From NCBI RefSeq assembly GCF_900100625.1, contig NZ_FMTY01000003.1:69424-133423 (forward strand): DNA of 64,000 nucleotides, written 5' to 3'. Made by a program: the position numbers and the translations under genes. The notes under the pieces were generated by a model, which was not told the origin of the DNA, did no database searches, and saw only the letters and a list, made by a program, of their open reading frames with translations. This document shows positions 1 to 9,422 of this stretch, piece after piece; within the stretch, counting starts at the first letter, position 1; each line of letters opens with the position of its first letter. The DNA is from Flavobacterium saliperosum (GTDB lineage: Bacteria; Bacteroidota; Bacteroidia; Flavobacteriales; Flavobacteriaceae).

Positions 1-3000
1 GTTTTTGTTCTGCTTGTTTTTCAGTAACCAGACCTTCATGGCATCCACCGATTGGGTGTCGTTGTTAATTTCAGCGAAAGCTTCTATCAGTAACGCTTGA
101 GTTTCAATAGGTGCCTGATACCAATACCAGCCCACTTTGTTTTCAATCCAATACATACCCCAGTCTTCGTTGTTGGAAGCCGTTTCCTTGAGACTCTCCG
201 TGATTTTTTTTGCCGTAACATTTTCACCGAAACGATGTAAAGTCAAAGCGGCCATTCCCTTTTCGTATAAGGAATAATTTAGCCAGTTTTCGATTATATT
301 GTCAATATAGGCTTTCGTTGTTTTCTTTAACTCGTCGGTAAGCGGATTACTTTCCAGGTAGAAACTGCGCGTATACAAATAGTGTAAATCGGAATAGGGA
401 TTAAGTAAATGCAGTTTTTCTTTTCCTTTCAACGCTGCTGTTCTGCGTTTATGTGCTTCCATAAACTTTATGTCCATGAACATGACTCCTTTTTCTGTAA
501 TGCCCTTGTAATCTTCTTTGAGTTTGGCATTGATTTTCATCTTAGACAAATGTCCGAAGCCCGCAAGAATATGTCGGGTAATGTATTCACTTTCGTCAGC
601 ACCGTCAAACCAGGCAAAACCACCGGAACTTTTTTGTTTTTGCGTTAATTTATTCAACGTATTCTGCAGGGACCCTTTCATTTTTTCCAAATCAAAAAGC
701 AAGGCCAAGTTCTTTTTTCTTTCCTCTTCGGATTGCGCATCACGAATCCACGGTGTTTCCGCCAGAATAATGGATTTCAATTCTTCATTTTGTTCCAGTT
801 TGGAAATCGATTTTCCGGCTTTGCTCCAGGCATTGAAAACAGCAGCTATTTTCGGATTGCTGTTGATGATTTCAGAAGCCAGCACATTGGCATAATAAAG
901 GGCAAAAGTCTGCTCGCTGCATTCGTGTTCGTATTCCATCAGATAAGGCAATGACTGGAGGGCCAACCATGTGGGATTGGAAGTGTATTCCAATGTGATC
1001 ATATGGTTTCGCAGGGTCGTAGAAGTGTTGTTTTTTAAATTCTCCAACACATATTTTTTTTTAGTGCCTCCGCGAACCCATAAAGGAATACTTTCCGTTA
1101 CGAGCATGTTGTTTGTCAGCACCGGAAGAATGTTTTCTTCGCCGTCACTGTAATTGCCTGCTTTCGCCAAAACTTTGTATTGAACGCCCTGCAATCCCTC
1201 CGGAATAACGATTCTCCAGGTCACCACCGTATTTCCTCTTGCCGGTATGGTGAAATTTTTGATGTTATCGGTATTTAAGACTTTGGCATCAATCGTTTCC
1301 ATGGTTGTGGCATCAAATAATTGTAAGGCGGCAATCCCGGTTTTTGCCTCATAGGTCAGATTGGCCACTTTTGCCGTAACGAAAACGGTATCCTTTTCGC
1401 GCAGAAAACGCGGAAAATTTGGGGTGACCATCAAATCTTTTTGGGTGATGACGGTGTTCTCGAAATATCCCGAGACGCCTCTTTTATCATGGGCCAAAAG
1501 CCTTAACTTCCACTGTGTAAGGGCTTCCGGTGATGTGAAGGAAAACGTCACTTTTCCGTCTTTATCCGTTTTCAGATGCGGGAAGAAGAAAGCTGTTTCG
1601 TTTAGGTTTTTTCTTGCCTGAACCTGAGTCACTTCCTGAAGTGATTTTTTGGTTGTAATGATAAGCACACCGTTTGCGCCCGCTTCGCCATAAAGTGCAG
1701 CTCCCTGGGCTCCTTTTAAAACAGTTGATGAAAGTAATTCGGAAGCGTCTATTTTTGTTAATGCATCGGCATCGCTTATCACACCGTCAATAACAACCAA
1801 TACCTGATTGTTTCCGCTTATAGATCGGTTGCCTCTAAGGACGATTCGGGTGTTTGCATTTACACCGTTTGAAGGAGTTATCTGTAAACCTTCGACTTTG
1901 CCTGCCAACGATTGAACTATGTTAGGATTGGCTGCTTGTGTAAGTTCTTTTGCACTAAAAACCTGATTGGATGAAGTTATTTCATCCTGTCTTTTTTTGA
2001 TTCCAAGCGCTGTTACTACTACATTTTCAAGCATCGCGCTTTCGGCGGGCATTGCGACATTATGAACCTTCGAATTAACTTTTAGTTTAACGTCTTTCAT
2101 ACCGATAAAAGAAAAAACAAGTTCTTCTCCTTGCGCCACATCAATAGAGTAATAGCCATCCATGTCAGTCTGGGTCCCCCTTGTTGTCCCTTTAACAACT
2201 ACGGATACACCCGGCAGTGGCAGACCGCCTTCCGTAACAACGCCAGATACTGATTTTGAATTGGTCGGAATCTTGACTTTTCCCGCTTGTATTAATTTTT
2301 CATATTGTTTTTTGGCATAATAATCGTTGGCATTTGAGAAGTTAAAACCAAACCAAATAAGGCTAGTTTCTTTTTCATCAATATCTCGATAGTAATAATT
2401 GGTTGGGAATCTTAAAGTACTGTAGATGCTGCGAAATCCAAGTGCGGTTTCAAAATCTCCATAATTAATATAATCATTTTGGACATCTAAATTTTTCCAA
2501 ATTTTTTTAGTGAACTGATCTAAGGAACTATCATACATGGAAGCCAAAATTTCCGTTTCATTGGCTTTGCTCCCAAGAATTTTGAAAACCCAATTTTCGT
2601 TGCTTCCAGGTTCGATTTTGTTTCGAAGACTTTCTGTTTTAAATTGGAGGTTTGATTTTTCATCTAAAAAATACACGGTAAATTGCTTTTTTTCGGATAC
2701 GTTTTCAAAGATGGTCTGAAATTGTATGTTTATACCATTTTTAAAATCTTTTTTTATCGGAATCTGAATTACAGCTGTATGATTTTCCAATTGTATTTCA
2801 TTGGAATGGTATTCATTTCCTTTGTAAAAGGCATTTGAGGAAATGTATAAATCAGCAAAATTGGAATTGATTTCCAGTTTTACAAAACCATCTTTTTTTG
2901 GATTGAGGTTTAATTGTTTAATGGCAAATAGCTCGTCGGATGGTTTGTTTTTATCTCTTTTTTGAAACAATTTAAATGTAGAAGTGCTCTCCACAGGATT

Positions 3001-5805
3001 ACCAAGTGAATCTTTAGCAGAAAAAACGACTTTATAATTACCCGTTTTCCAAAAGGATAGGAAGTCCAGGGCAATTTTTTTATCTTTTTCTGTGTCTATG
3101 GTTTTAGTGAATATGAGTTTTTCTTTTGGAGAATCATCATTTTCGTTTTTTTCATAAGGAAACAGCTGATCGAATTCACTCTCCGGAATTGTTTTGATTT
3201 CAGGTTTTGACCATGTCCTGTTTTTCCACTTATTATGGATAGGGGAAAGGGAGTAAAAATGCAATTGTCCTTTAACAGGTACAAATTCATGATTTAGATT
3301 TTTACTGTCTACTTCCATAACCGATTTTTTGTCGGTTTCGATGATACGCGGAATAATAGTCTGTAATCTCAACGAATGATATCCAACCTTAACCGTTGTT
3401 TGGTTGTTTCTGGTTTCACCGTTAATGTCAGTTATTGAGGCAGCCACATCGTAATTGAAAACGGGTAAGGATTTTTTATCGAATCCGTAATTTGGTTCAG
3501 CCGTAAATTCAATAATAAAGTTTCCTTCGGCATCTGTTTTTGTTTCCCCTTCTTCAAGTGTGTTGGTCTCGCTTGGATAAGAATATCTGTAACTGGAGTA
3601 CGAATTTCGGACAATCTTGTAAGTTACTTTTGAATCGGAAATAGCACTTCCTGCAAAAGACCGTGCCTTCCCCTTAACAGTGACTTTTTGGTCTACGGTA
3701 TACGTTTTTTTAATTGGACTGAACGTAATTTCAAATTTAGGACGTTTGTATTCTTCCACCTGAAAAGTGATTTCAGGATCATCTCCTGTCAGGTTATCCC
3801 AAAAAGGATGTTCTTCTTCTTTTTTATCATATAAAGCGTCTTTTTCAGGTTCATTCGGTTCTTCGGCTGCAAGTGTATACTCACCTGTAAGTCCGGTTTT
3901 TGGTAGTAAAAACTCACCTGAGAAGGAACCAAACTCGTTTGTTTTGACTTCTATTTCTTTAATTTCATGTCCGTTGGCATCTTCAAGTAATACTCTCACC
4001 GTTAAATCGGGGACAACTTCAATTTGATTGTTTTTTTTCCAAAATGCAATTCCTTTATAGAAGACGGTTTGCCCCGGTCTGTAAATGGCGCGGTCCAGAT
4101 AAAATTCTATTTTGGGTTCTGTTGTTTCTTTATCATCACCATCATCATAATTGAATGGTCTGATATATTCTCGGGCGATATATAATGAATCATTGTTTTT
4201 GCTTATAAAAATTGATTTGTCAAAATAGTGGCTCTTTTTTGAGAATTTGACATCAGCTTTTCCCATTTCATTTGTGTGTAAAACAAAATCATCAAATTCT
4301 ATTTTCACATCTTCAACAGGAATTCCTGTTTTTCGGTCCAACGCCTGAAAATAAACAGTTTTCTCCTTGGTATGGCTTAATAAGGTCAGATTGCTAACGG
4401 TAAGTGTTTCATAATCGAAAGCCTTTGTTTTCAACGAATCACTTTTTTGTTCACTTTCCATATATACCAGATAATGTCCGGTTTCCAATTGAGGTAGGAG
4501 CACCTCTGTTGAATATTGAAAATAATCTTTTTTGTTTTCCAGTTTATATGTGGCTTTTTTAAACGGTAAACGATTCTTCAAAAGAAGATTAACAATGCTG
4601 TCTTTTTTTTGACTGTTGTCATACTCATAATTAAATAGCGTCTGTTTTATTTTGTAAAACGATATTGTTACATTATCAATGTTTTTATAGGAAATATGTG
4701 CTCTGGAGTTTTCCTTATTGTAAATTTGTTTCAATAATTTAAGGTTCAGCTCATTTCGGGTTATTTCATTTTTAGCGTTTGAGGCTTTTTTGTAACTATC
4801 CGATCTGCTTAAGTTTAAAATACTGTCGTATGTTGCCACGGCCAGTATAAGGTTCTGAGGTTTTGATTCTTTTGATGCGGAATTGCTGTAAATTTGCGCT
4901 TTTTCCAACAAAACCTTTTGCAGGTTTTCGTTGTATAAATGATTTTTCTGAAAACGGGTAAGTACTTTTAGATACGAATCATTATCCGAATAAAAAAAAG
5001 CATCTTTTAGAAATCGAATTCTTTGGAACTGATGCTCCTGTGATTTTTTGCTTCCGGATTCCAGTTTCTGATGCAGTGTTAAATACTGTTTTAAATTAGC
5101 TTCCTGAATGAAATCGAAAGATAAGTTCTGATACTTTGACGAAACATCAAAAATCAAGTCCCTTTTCAACTCCAAATCAGAATGGTTTATTTTACTGTAA
5201 TCAATTTTTTCACTGTAATGATTCGCCACTTCAGCAGCCAAAAAATCGTATAGGGAAGTTTCCTTGAAATCTTCGTATTTTTCAAAATCGAAGATCATTT
5301 CATAGGTAACTAAAGGGGTGTTTTTCAACAGTTCTTCTTTACTGATGCAGGAATTGTATGCGGTATTGATTTCTTTCTCCAGGATGTTTACGGGCCAGGT
5401 TCTGAAGTCCTCACTGTAAATGGAGTCGGTTGCGGTGAGCTTCTGAATACTATATCTGTTTTTAGATAAATGACCCGCAAGACATTTTGCATAGATGTAT
5501 TTTAAGACAGACTGGGAAGGGCTGCTGAGCTCTTTTATCTCCTTGTTCAAATTGAAAAGGATTTTTAGTTGCGCCTCTTCTTCTAAAGTCTGAATAAATT
5601 TAGAGGAATAGAAAAAAGTTTTGATGATTTGGGTTTCATCGTTTCTTCTTTTTGCTTTACTGTAGATTTTCTGAACTTCTTCGTTAGCGGATTGTATTTT
5701 CCCTTCTTTTTCGAGTTCAATTACTTTCTCCCATTTTCCATCGAAATTTTGAGCAAACAGATTCAAAGAGAAAAACAAACAGATGATTAAAACTTCTTTT
5801 TTCAT
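1..5805 (-). CDS. Alpha-2-macroglobulin-like secreted protein with CarboxypepD_reg-like/TonB-plug insertion (3' end outside window)
   Basis: The reading frame stays open from ATG at 5805 to position 1 (1935 residues) and runs off the left edge. Residues 1-19 form a signal peptide ending FAQ, without a lipobox cysteine. The MG2 hallmark YRPGQTVFYKG starts at about residue 575 and the MG3-type motif YKRPKFE at about 686. Residues about 1185-1270 are a CarboxypepD_reg-like beta-sandwich (SGVVTEGGLPLPGVSV...), followed at about 1275-1390 by a SusC-like TonB plug ending GANGVLIITTKK. The A2M-family domain (SPEALTQWKLRLLAHD) lies near 1410-1460, and a thioester motif CSEQ begins at C1629 (910-921). 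Macroglobulins trap attacking proteases through a bait region and thioester; that role here is inferred from the family. The plug cannot make a channel because there is no beta-barrel after it. The gene is divergent from the TPR gene at 5902. Confidence 0.9.
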   Translation of the reverse strand, partial: MKKEVLIICLFFSLNLFAQNFDGKWEKVIELEKEGKIQSANEEVQKIYSKAKRRNDETQIIKTFFYSSKFIQTLEEEAQLKILFNLNKEIKELSSPSQSVLKYIYAKCLAGHLSKNRYSIQKLTATDSIYSEDFRTWPVNILEKEINTAYNSCISKEELLKNTPLVTYEMIFDFEKYEDFKETSLYDFLAAEVANHYSEKIDYSKINHSDLELKRDLIFDVSSKYQNLSFDFIQEANLKQYLTLHQKLESGSKKSQEHQFQRIRFLKDAFFYSDNDSYLKVLTRFQKNHLYNENLQKVLLEKAQIYSNSASKESKPQNLILAVATYDSILNLSRSDSYKKASNAKNEITRNELNLKLLKQIYNKENSRAHISYKNIDNVTISFYKIKQTLFNYEYDNSQKKDSIVNLLLKNRLPFKKATYKLENKKDYFQYSTEVLLPQLETGHYLVYMESEQKSDSLKTKAFDYETLTVSNLTLLSHTKEKTVYFQALDRKTGIPVEDVKIEFDDFVLHTNEMGKADVKFSKKSHYFDKSIFISKNNDSLYIAREYIRPFNYDDGDDKETTEPKIEFYLDRAIYRPGQTVFYKGIAFWKKNNQIEVVPDLTVRVLLEDANGHEIKEIEVKTNEFGSFSGEFLLPKTGLTGEYTLAAEEPNEPEKDALYDKKEEEHPFWDNLTGDDPEITFQVEEYKRPKFEITFSPIKKTYTVDQKVTVKGKARSFAGSAISDSKVTYKIVRNSYSSYRYSYPSETNTLEEGETKTDAEGNFIIEFTAEPNYGFDKKSLPVFNYDVAASITDINGETRNNQTTVKVGYHSLRLQTIIPRIIETDKKSVMEVDSKNLNHEFVPVKGQLHFYSLSPIHNKWKNRTWSKPEIKTIPESEFDQLFPYEKNENDDSPKEKLIFTKTIDTEKDKKIALDFLSFWKTGNYKVVFSAKDSLGNPVESTSTFKLFQKRDKNKPSDELFAIKQLNLNPKKDGFVKLEINSNFADLYISSNAFYKGNEYHSNEIQLENHTAVIQIPIKKDFKNGINIQFQTIFENVSEKKQFTVYFLDEKSNLQFKTESLRNKIEPGSNENWVFKILGSKANETEILASMYDSSLDQFTKKIWKNLDVQNDYINYGDFETALGFRSIYSTLRFPTNYYYRDIDEKETSLIWFGFNFSNANDYYAKKQYEKLIQAGKVKIPTNSKSVSGVVTEGGLPLPGVSVVVKGTTRGTQTDMDGYYSIDVAQGEELVFSFIGMKDVKLKVNSKVHNVAMPAESAMLENVVVTALGIKKRQDEITSSNQVFSAKELTQAANPNIVQSLAGKVEGLQITPSNGVNANTRIVLRGNRSISGNNQVLVVIDGVISDADALTKIDASELLSSTVLKGAQGAALYGEAGANGVLIITTKKSLQEVTQVQARKNLNETAFFFPHLKTDKDGKVTFSFTSPEALTQWKLRLLAHDKRGVSGYFENTVITQKDLMVTPNFPRFLREKDTVFVTAKVANLTYEAKTGIAALQLFDATTMETIDAKVLNTDNIKNFTIPARGNTVVTWRIVIPEGLQGVQYKVLAKAGNYSDGEENILPVLTNNMLVTESIPLWVRGGTKKKYVLENLKNNTSTTLRNHMITLEYTSNPTWLALQSLPYLMEYEHECSEQTFALYYANVLASEIINSNPKIAAVFNAWSKAGKSISKLEQNEELKSIILAETPWIRDAQSEEERKKNLALLFDLEKMKGSLQNTLNKLTQKQKSSGGFAWFDGADESEYITRHILAGFGHLSKMKINAKLKEDYKGITEKGVMFMDIKFMEAHKRRTAALKGKEKLHLLNPYSDLHYLYTRSFYLESNPLTDELKKTTKAYIDNIIENWLNYSLYEKGMAALTLHRFGENVTAKKITESLKETASNNEDWGMYWIENKVGWYWYQAPIETQALLIEAFAEINNDTQSVDAMKVWLLKNKQNKN

Positions 5806-5889
5806 TTATTTTGATTTGTCAGCAATATACTGCAATATTTAATTTCCTAAAGATTGTTTAAAAGTTAAAAGTAATTTATTTCATTTCCT

Positions 5890-5897
5890 TATTTTTG
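5890..5897 (+). promoter_or_regulatory. Putative -7 box of the TPR gene
   Basis: TATTTTTG matches the Bacteroidota TAnnTTTG element and lies 4 nt before the ATG at 5902, so the transcript would start at or next to the start codon. No clear -33 TTTG is seen at the usual distance. Confidence 0.45.
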
Positions 5898-5901
5898 ACA
5901 C

Positions 5902-6591
5902 ATGAAGCATTTCCTTCTTCTCTTACTTTTTCCGACGCTGCTTTGGTCGCAATCCGATTTTGAAAAAGCCGAAAAGCTTTTTGAACAGAAAAAGTATGCT
6001 TCAGCCGAAACTCTTTTTGAAAATTATCTGAAACAACAACCTAACGACACCAGAACAACGGAATACTTGGGTGACATAGCTGGTCACCAAAAGCAATGGG
6101 ATAAAGCCATCAGGTATTATAAAAAACTAAAACTGCAATTTCCCAAGAATGCCAATTACCATTACAAGTTTGGCGGCGCATTGGCAATGAAGGCCAAAGA
6201 AGCCAGTAAATTTCAGGCACTCGGAATGATTGATGAAGTCAAAACCGCTTTTGAAACCGCAGCGAAACTGGATGCCAGACATATCGATACCCGATGGGCA
6301 CTGGTAATGCTGTATCTCGAATTGCCGGGGATTATCGGTGGAAGCGAGGTCAAAGCCCAAAAATATGGCAACGAATTACAACAACTTTCAAAAGTGGACG
6401 GCTATTTGGCAAAAGGGTATATCGATGTTTATTTCAAACGCTATCAGAAAGCAGAGGAGCATTATAAAAAAGCCCATGAAATTGGTAATTCAAAAACCAC
6501 TTTCGAAAAACTTTATGATTTATATTTGAACAAATTAAAAGACCGACAAAAAGCTGTTAATTTAAAAAAAGAGTATCAAAAATTAGGTTAA
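5902..6591 (+). CDS. Secreted TPR-repeat protein
   Basis: 229 residues. An N-terminal signal peptide (MKHFLLLLLFPTLLWSQ) is followed by several tetratricopeptide-like helical pairs, for example EKLFEQKKYASAETLFENYL and DKAIRYYKKLKLQFP, and a later pair around AEEHYKKAHEIG. TPR domains are protein-protein interaction scaffolds; the partner cannot be read from the sequence. The protein is probably periplasmic or on the inner face of the outer membrane. It sits 64 nt before mpl on the same strand, so the two could be co-transcribed. The start is supported by the signal peptide and the -7 box just upstream. Confidence 0.85.
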   Translation: MKHFLLLLLFPTLLWSQSDFEKAEKLFEQKKYASAETLFENYLKQQPNDTRTTEYLGDIAGHQKQWDKAIRYYKKLKLQFPKNANYHYKFGGALAMKAKEASKFQALGMIDEVKTAFETAAKLDARHIDTRWALVMLYLELPGIIGGSEVKAQKYGNELQQLSKVDGYLAKGYIDVYFKRYQKAEEHYKKAHEIGNSKTTFEKLYDLYLNKLKDRQKAVNLKKEYQKLG

Positions 6592-6655
6592 AACTGAAGG
6601 GTTTCAAGTTGTTGCCGACTATTAACTTCCGATTTTTAACTCTCGACCAATATAT

Positions 6656-8011
6656 ATGAGAACACATTTTATTGCCATAGGCGGTGCAGCGATGCACAAT
6701 TTAGCATTAGCATTACACAATAAAGGATATAAAGTTACCGGTAGCGATGATGCTATTTTTGAACCCTCCAAATCCCGTTTGGAAAAAAAAGGGCTGCTGC
6801 CAGCTGAATTTGGCTGGTTTCCCGAGAAAATAACATCTGATATCGAGGCAATCATCCTGGGAATGCACGCCAAAGCGGATAATCCGGAATTGTTAAAAGC
6901 ACAGGAATTGGGTCTGAAAATTTATTCGTATCCTGAATTTCTATACGAACAATCCAAAAACAAAACCCGAGTGGTGATTGGCGGTTCGCACGGAAAAACA
7001 ACAATTACTTCCATGATTCTTCACGTGATGCATTATCACGGTATTGAAGTGGACTATATGGTGGGTGCCCAATTGGAAGGTTTCGATACCATGGTGCATT
7101 TAACCGAAGAAAACGATTTTATCGTGTTGGAAGGCGATGAGTATTTGTCTTCTCCAATGGACCGACGACCGAAGTTCCATTTGTACCAACCAAATATCGC
7201 TTTAATCAGCGGAATTGCCTGGGATCATATCAACGTGTTCCCAACGTATGAAAATTACGTGGAGCAGTTTGAGATTTTCATTCAGAAGATTACCAACGGC
7301 GGCATTTTAGTATACAATGAAGACGATGCGGAAGTAAAACGCGTGGCGGAGGCGGCAACCAATCCCATCCGTAAAATCGCTTATCATACACCGAGTTATG
7401 CCGTGGAAAATGGCGTAACCTTATTAGATACTCCCGAAGGTCCGATGCCGATTGAGGTTTTCGGTGCTCACAACCTGAACAATTTAGCCGGAGCCAAATG
7501 GATCTGTCAAAATATGGGTGTGGACGAAGCGGATTTTTACGAAGCCATTGCGAGTTTCAAAGGCGCATCGAAACGTCTGGAAAAAATCGCCGAAAGTAAA
7601 AACAAAGTGGCTTACAAAGATTTTGCGCATTCGCCAAGTAAGGTTGCAGCAACCACAAAAGCGGTAAAAGAGCAATATCCGAACCGAAAAGTGGTCGCTT
7701 GTCTGGAATTACATACGTACAGCAGTTTGAACGCTGCATTTTTAAAAGAATACGAAGGCGCTTTAAATTACGCCGATGTGGCTGTCGTTTTCTATTCTCC
7801 CGATGCGGTAAAAATCAAACAATTGGAAGAAGTGACGTACGAGCAAATCGCACAATCTTTCAAACGCGATGATTTGATTATCTACACCAATCCGGCCGAT
7901 TTTAAAAATTATCTGTTTAATCTTGATTTGGAGAATTCCGCTTTGTTATTGATGAGTTCCGGAAATTATGGCGGACTGAATTTTGATGAAGTGAAAGGTT
8001 TGATGGGGTAA
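6656..8011 (+). CDS. mpl: UDP-N-acetylmuramate:L-alanyl-gamma-D-glutamyl-meso-diaminopimelate ligase (Mpl)
   Basis: 451 residues, Mur-ligase family. It shows the N-terminal nucleotide-binding start MRTHFIAIGGAAMHNLA, the ATP P-loop GSHGKTT at residues 110-116, the central NEDD segment, and the C-terminal domain with ELHTYSSL. Mpl joins the tripeptide recovered from old peptidoglycan to UDP-MurNAc, bypassing MurC/D/E, in the cytoplasm. The opening motif and lack of a MurC-type N-terminal extension favour Mpl over MurC. Its TAA directly abuts the stop codon of the convergent DUF1287 gene, with no spacer. Confidence 0.9.
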   Translation: MRTHFIAIGGAAMHNLALALHNKGYKVTGSDDAIFEPSKSRLEKKGLLPAEFGWFPEKITSDIEAIILGMHAKADNPELLKAQELGLKIYSYPEFLYEQSKNKTRVVIGGSHGKTTITSMILHVMHYHGIEVDYMVGAQLEGFDTMVHLTEENDFIVLEGDEYLSSPMDRRPKFHLYQPNIALISGIAWDHINVFPTYENYVEQFEIFIQKITNGGILVYNEDDAEVKRVAEAATNPIRKIAYHTPSYAVENGVTLLDTPEGPMPIEVFGAHNLNNLAGAKWICQNMGVDEADFYEAIASFKGASKRLEKIAESKNKVAYKDFAHSPSKVAATTKAVKEQYPNRKVVACLELHTYSSLNAAFLKEYEGALNYADVAVVFYSPDAVKIKQLEEVTYEQIAQSFKRDDLIIYTNPADFKNYLFNLDLENSALLLMSSGNYGGLNFDEVKGLMG

Positions 8012-8599
8012 TTATTTCGCATATTTATAATGCCCCACAATAGTATAGCGGAACAGACAATCCTCTAAAACCTGTCCGGCACCCACATTATGAACTATCA
8101 TCGGGCGTTTTCCGTCCGGTGATTTTTTGTTTGTAACGATACCAATGTGTGGCAATTTGTTATCAATCATCCAGGTGACCAACTCCCCGGTTTTATAGTC
8201 TTTCGCATTGTAGGACACCGTCAGTTTTACTCCTTTTCGACTGAAGAACACTTCCAGATTAGGAACCCGTCTGTGGTCGATATTGGTGTCGGGTTTCTTT
8301 AATCCCCACTTTTTTAAATTCGGATACAGGTTAAAATGGGTTTTCATGTCTTCATGCACTTCCTTCTGTAAATCGATTCCGAGTTTCCGATACGCACGGA
8401 TAATTACATCGGTACAAACCCCTTTGTTTTTGGGGACATCACCATTCGGATATGTAATGGAAACATAGGCGGGATCATAAGTCACCTTATCTCTTGTCAG
8501 GAGAATGGCTGCTTCGGATAATTTTTGCTGAAAATCACTTTCTGTAGGATAAAAGCTAAAAAATAACACAGAAAGAATCGAAATGTAAATGACTTTCAT
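8012..8599 (-). CDS. DUF1287 family protein (putative papain-like/NlpC-P60-like hydrolase)
   Basis: 195 residues from ATG at 8599 (MKVIYISILSVLFFSF...), which gives a proper signal peptide. A longer open frame to 9007 exists but runs antisense through radC and should not be used. The family pattern is clear: NKGVCTDVIIRAYRKLGIDL with C62, then LPHIGIV with H151 and VHNVGAG at about 169-175, a Cys-His arrangement like that of NlpC/P60-type peptidases. The substrate is unknown. It is convergent with mpl, which would fit cell-wall work, but this is only context. Divergent from radC with 52 nt between the starts. Confidence 0.85.
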   Translation of the reverse strand: MKVIYISILSVLFFSFYPTESDFQQKLSEAAILLTRDKVTYDPAYVSITYPNGDVPKNKGVCTDVIIRAYRKLGIDLQKEVHEDMKTHFNLYPNLKKWGLKKPDTNIDHRRVPNLEVFFSRKGVKLTVSYNAKDYKTGELVTWMIDNKLPHIGIVTNKKSPDGKRPMIVHNVGAGQVLEDCLFRYTIVGHYKYAK

Positions 8600-8651
8600 T
8601 ATTTTCGTTTTTTTATGTATAACGCAAGAATTCATTATAAAAGTATACGCC

Positions 8652-9344
8652 ATGAAACCAACCAATTTTGCCATAAAATATTGGGCTGAAGACGATAAAC
8701 CAAGAGAGAAACTAATGCTGAAAGGCAAATCCGCGTTAAGTGATGCGGAACTGATTGCCATATTAATTGGCTCCGGCAGCCGAAATGAAAGTGCCGTGGA
8801 ATTGTCCAAACGGATTTTAATCAGCACCGACAATAATCTGAACGGCCTCGGAAAAGTATCACTGAAACAACTAACGACTTTTAAAGGAATAGGCGAAGCC
8901 AAAGCGATTGCCATTATAGCGGCTTTGGAATTGGGCAGAAGGCGTAGAGCCGAAGATGCTTTGGAGCTTTCTAAAATCACGTCCAGTAAAACGGTGTTTG
9001 AAATCATGCAGCCAATTATCGGTGAATTGCCTCATGAAGAATTCTGGGTAGTGTACCTGAACAATTCGAATAAGGTGATTTATAAAACACAAATCAGTAA
9101 AGGCGGCATTACCGGAACCGTTGTCGACACCCGGATTATTTACAAAACCGCTTTAGAGCACAATGCCACTTCGCTTATATTGTGTCACAATCATCCTTCA
9201 GGTGTTTTGCAGGCAAGTGAGGCCGACAGACAGATTACCCGAAAACTCAAAGAAGCCGGAAAACAGCTTGATATTATGGTGTTGGACCATGTAATCATAA
9301 CAGAAAAAAGTTACTTCAGCTTTGCTGATGAAGGAATTTTATAG
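8652..9344 (+). CDS. radC: RadC family DNA repair/JAB-domain protein
   Basis: 230 residues from ATG at 8652 (MKPTNFAIKYWAEDDKPREK). An in-frame ATG at 8589 would add 21 hydrophobic residues foreign to the family. A helix-hairpin-helix region (about 30-95, FKGIGEAKAI) precedes the MPN/JAB domain with the metal motif HNHPSG at 179-184, D192 and an upstream E129. RadC proteins were named from a repair phenotype, but their biochemical role is unsettled. Cytoplasmic. All JAMM metal ligands appear intact. Confidence 0.93.
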   Translation: MKPTNFAIKYWAEDDKPREKLMLKGKSALSDAELIAILIGSGSRNESAVELSKRILISTDNNLNGLGKVSLKQLTTFKGIGEAKAIAIIAALELGRRRRAEDALELSKITSSKTVFEIMQPIIGELPHEEFWVVYLNNSNKVIYKTQISKGGITGTVVDTRIIYKTALEHNATSLILCHNHPSGVLQASEADRQITRKLKEAGKQLDIMVLDHVIITEKSYFSFADEGIL

Positions 9345-9422
9345 ATTAAGGGTTCTTTAAGATGTTATTCGCTTCCAATTTTATAAATTGCGCTGTAATT
9401 TTTTATCGATTCCGAAATCAGT

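Noticed and set aside
8600..9007. 136-residue N-terminal extension of the DUF1287 gene
   Set aside because: It runs antisense through radC, has no family similarity, and the start at 8599 already provides a signal peptide.
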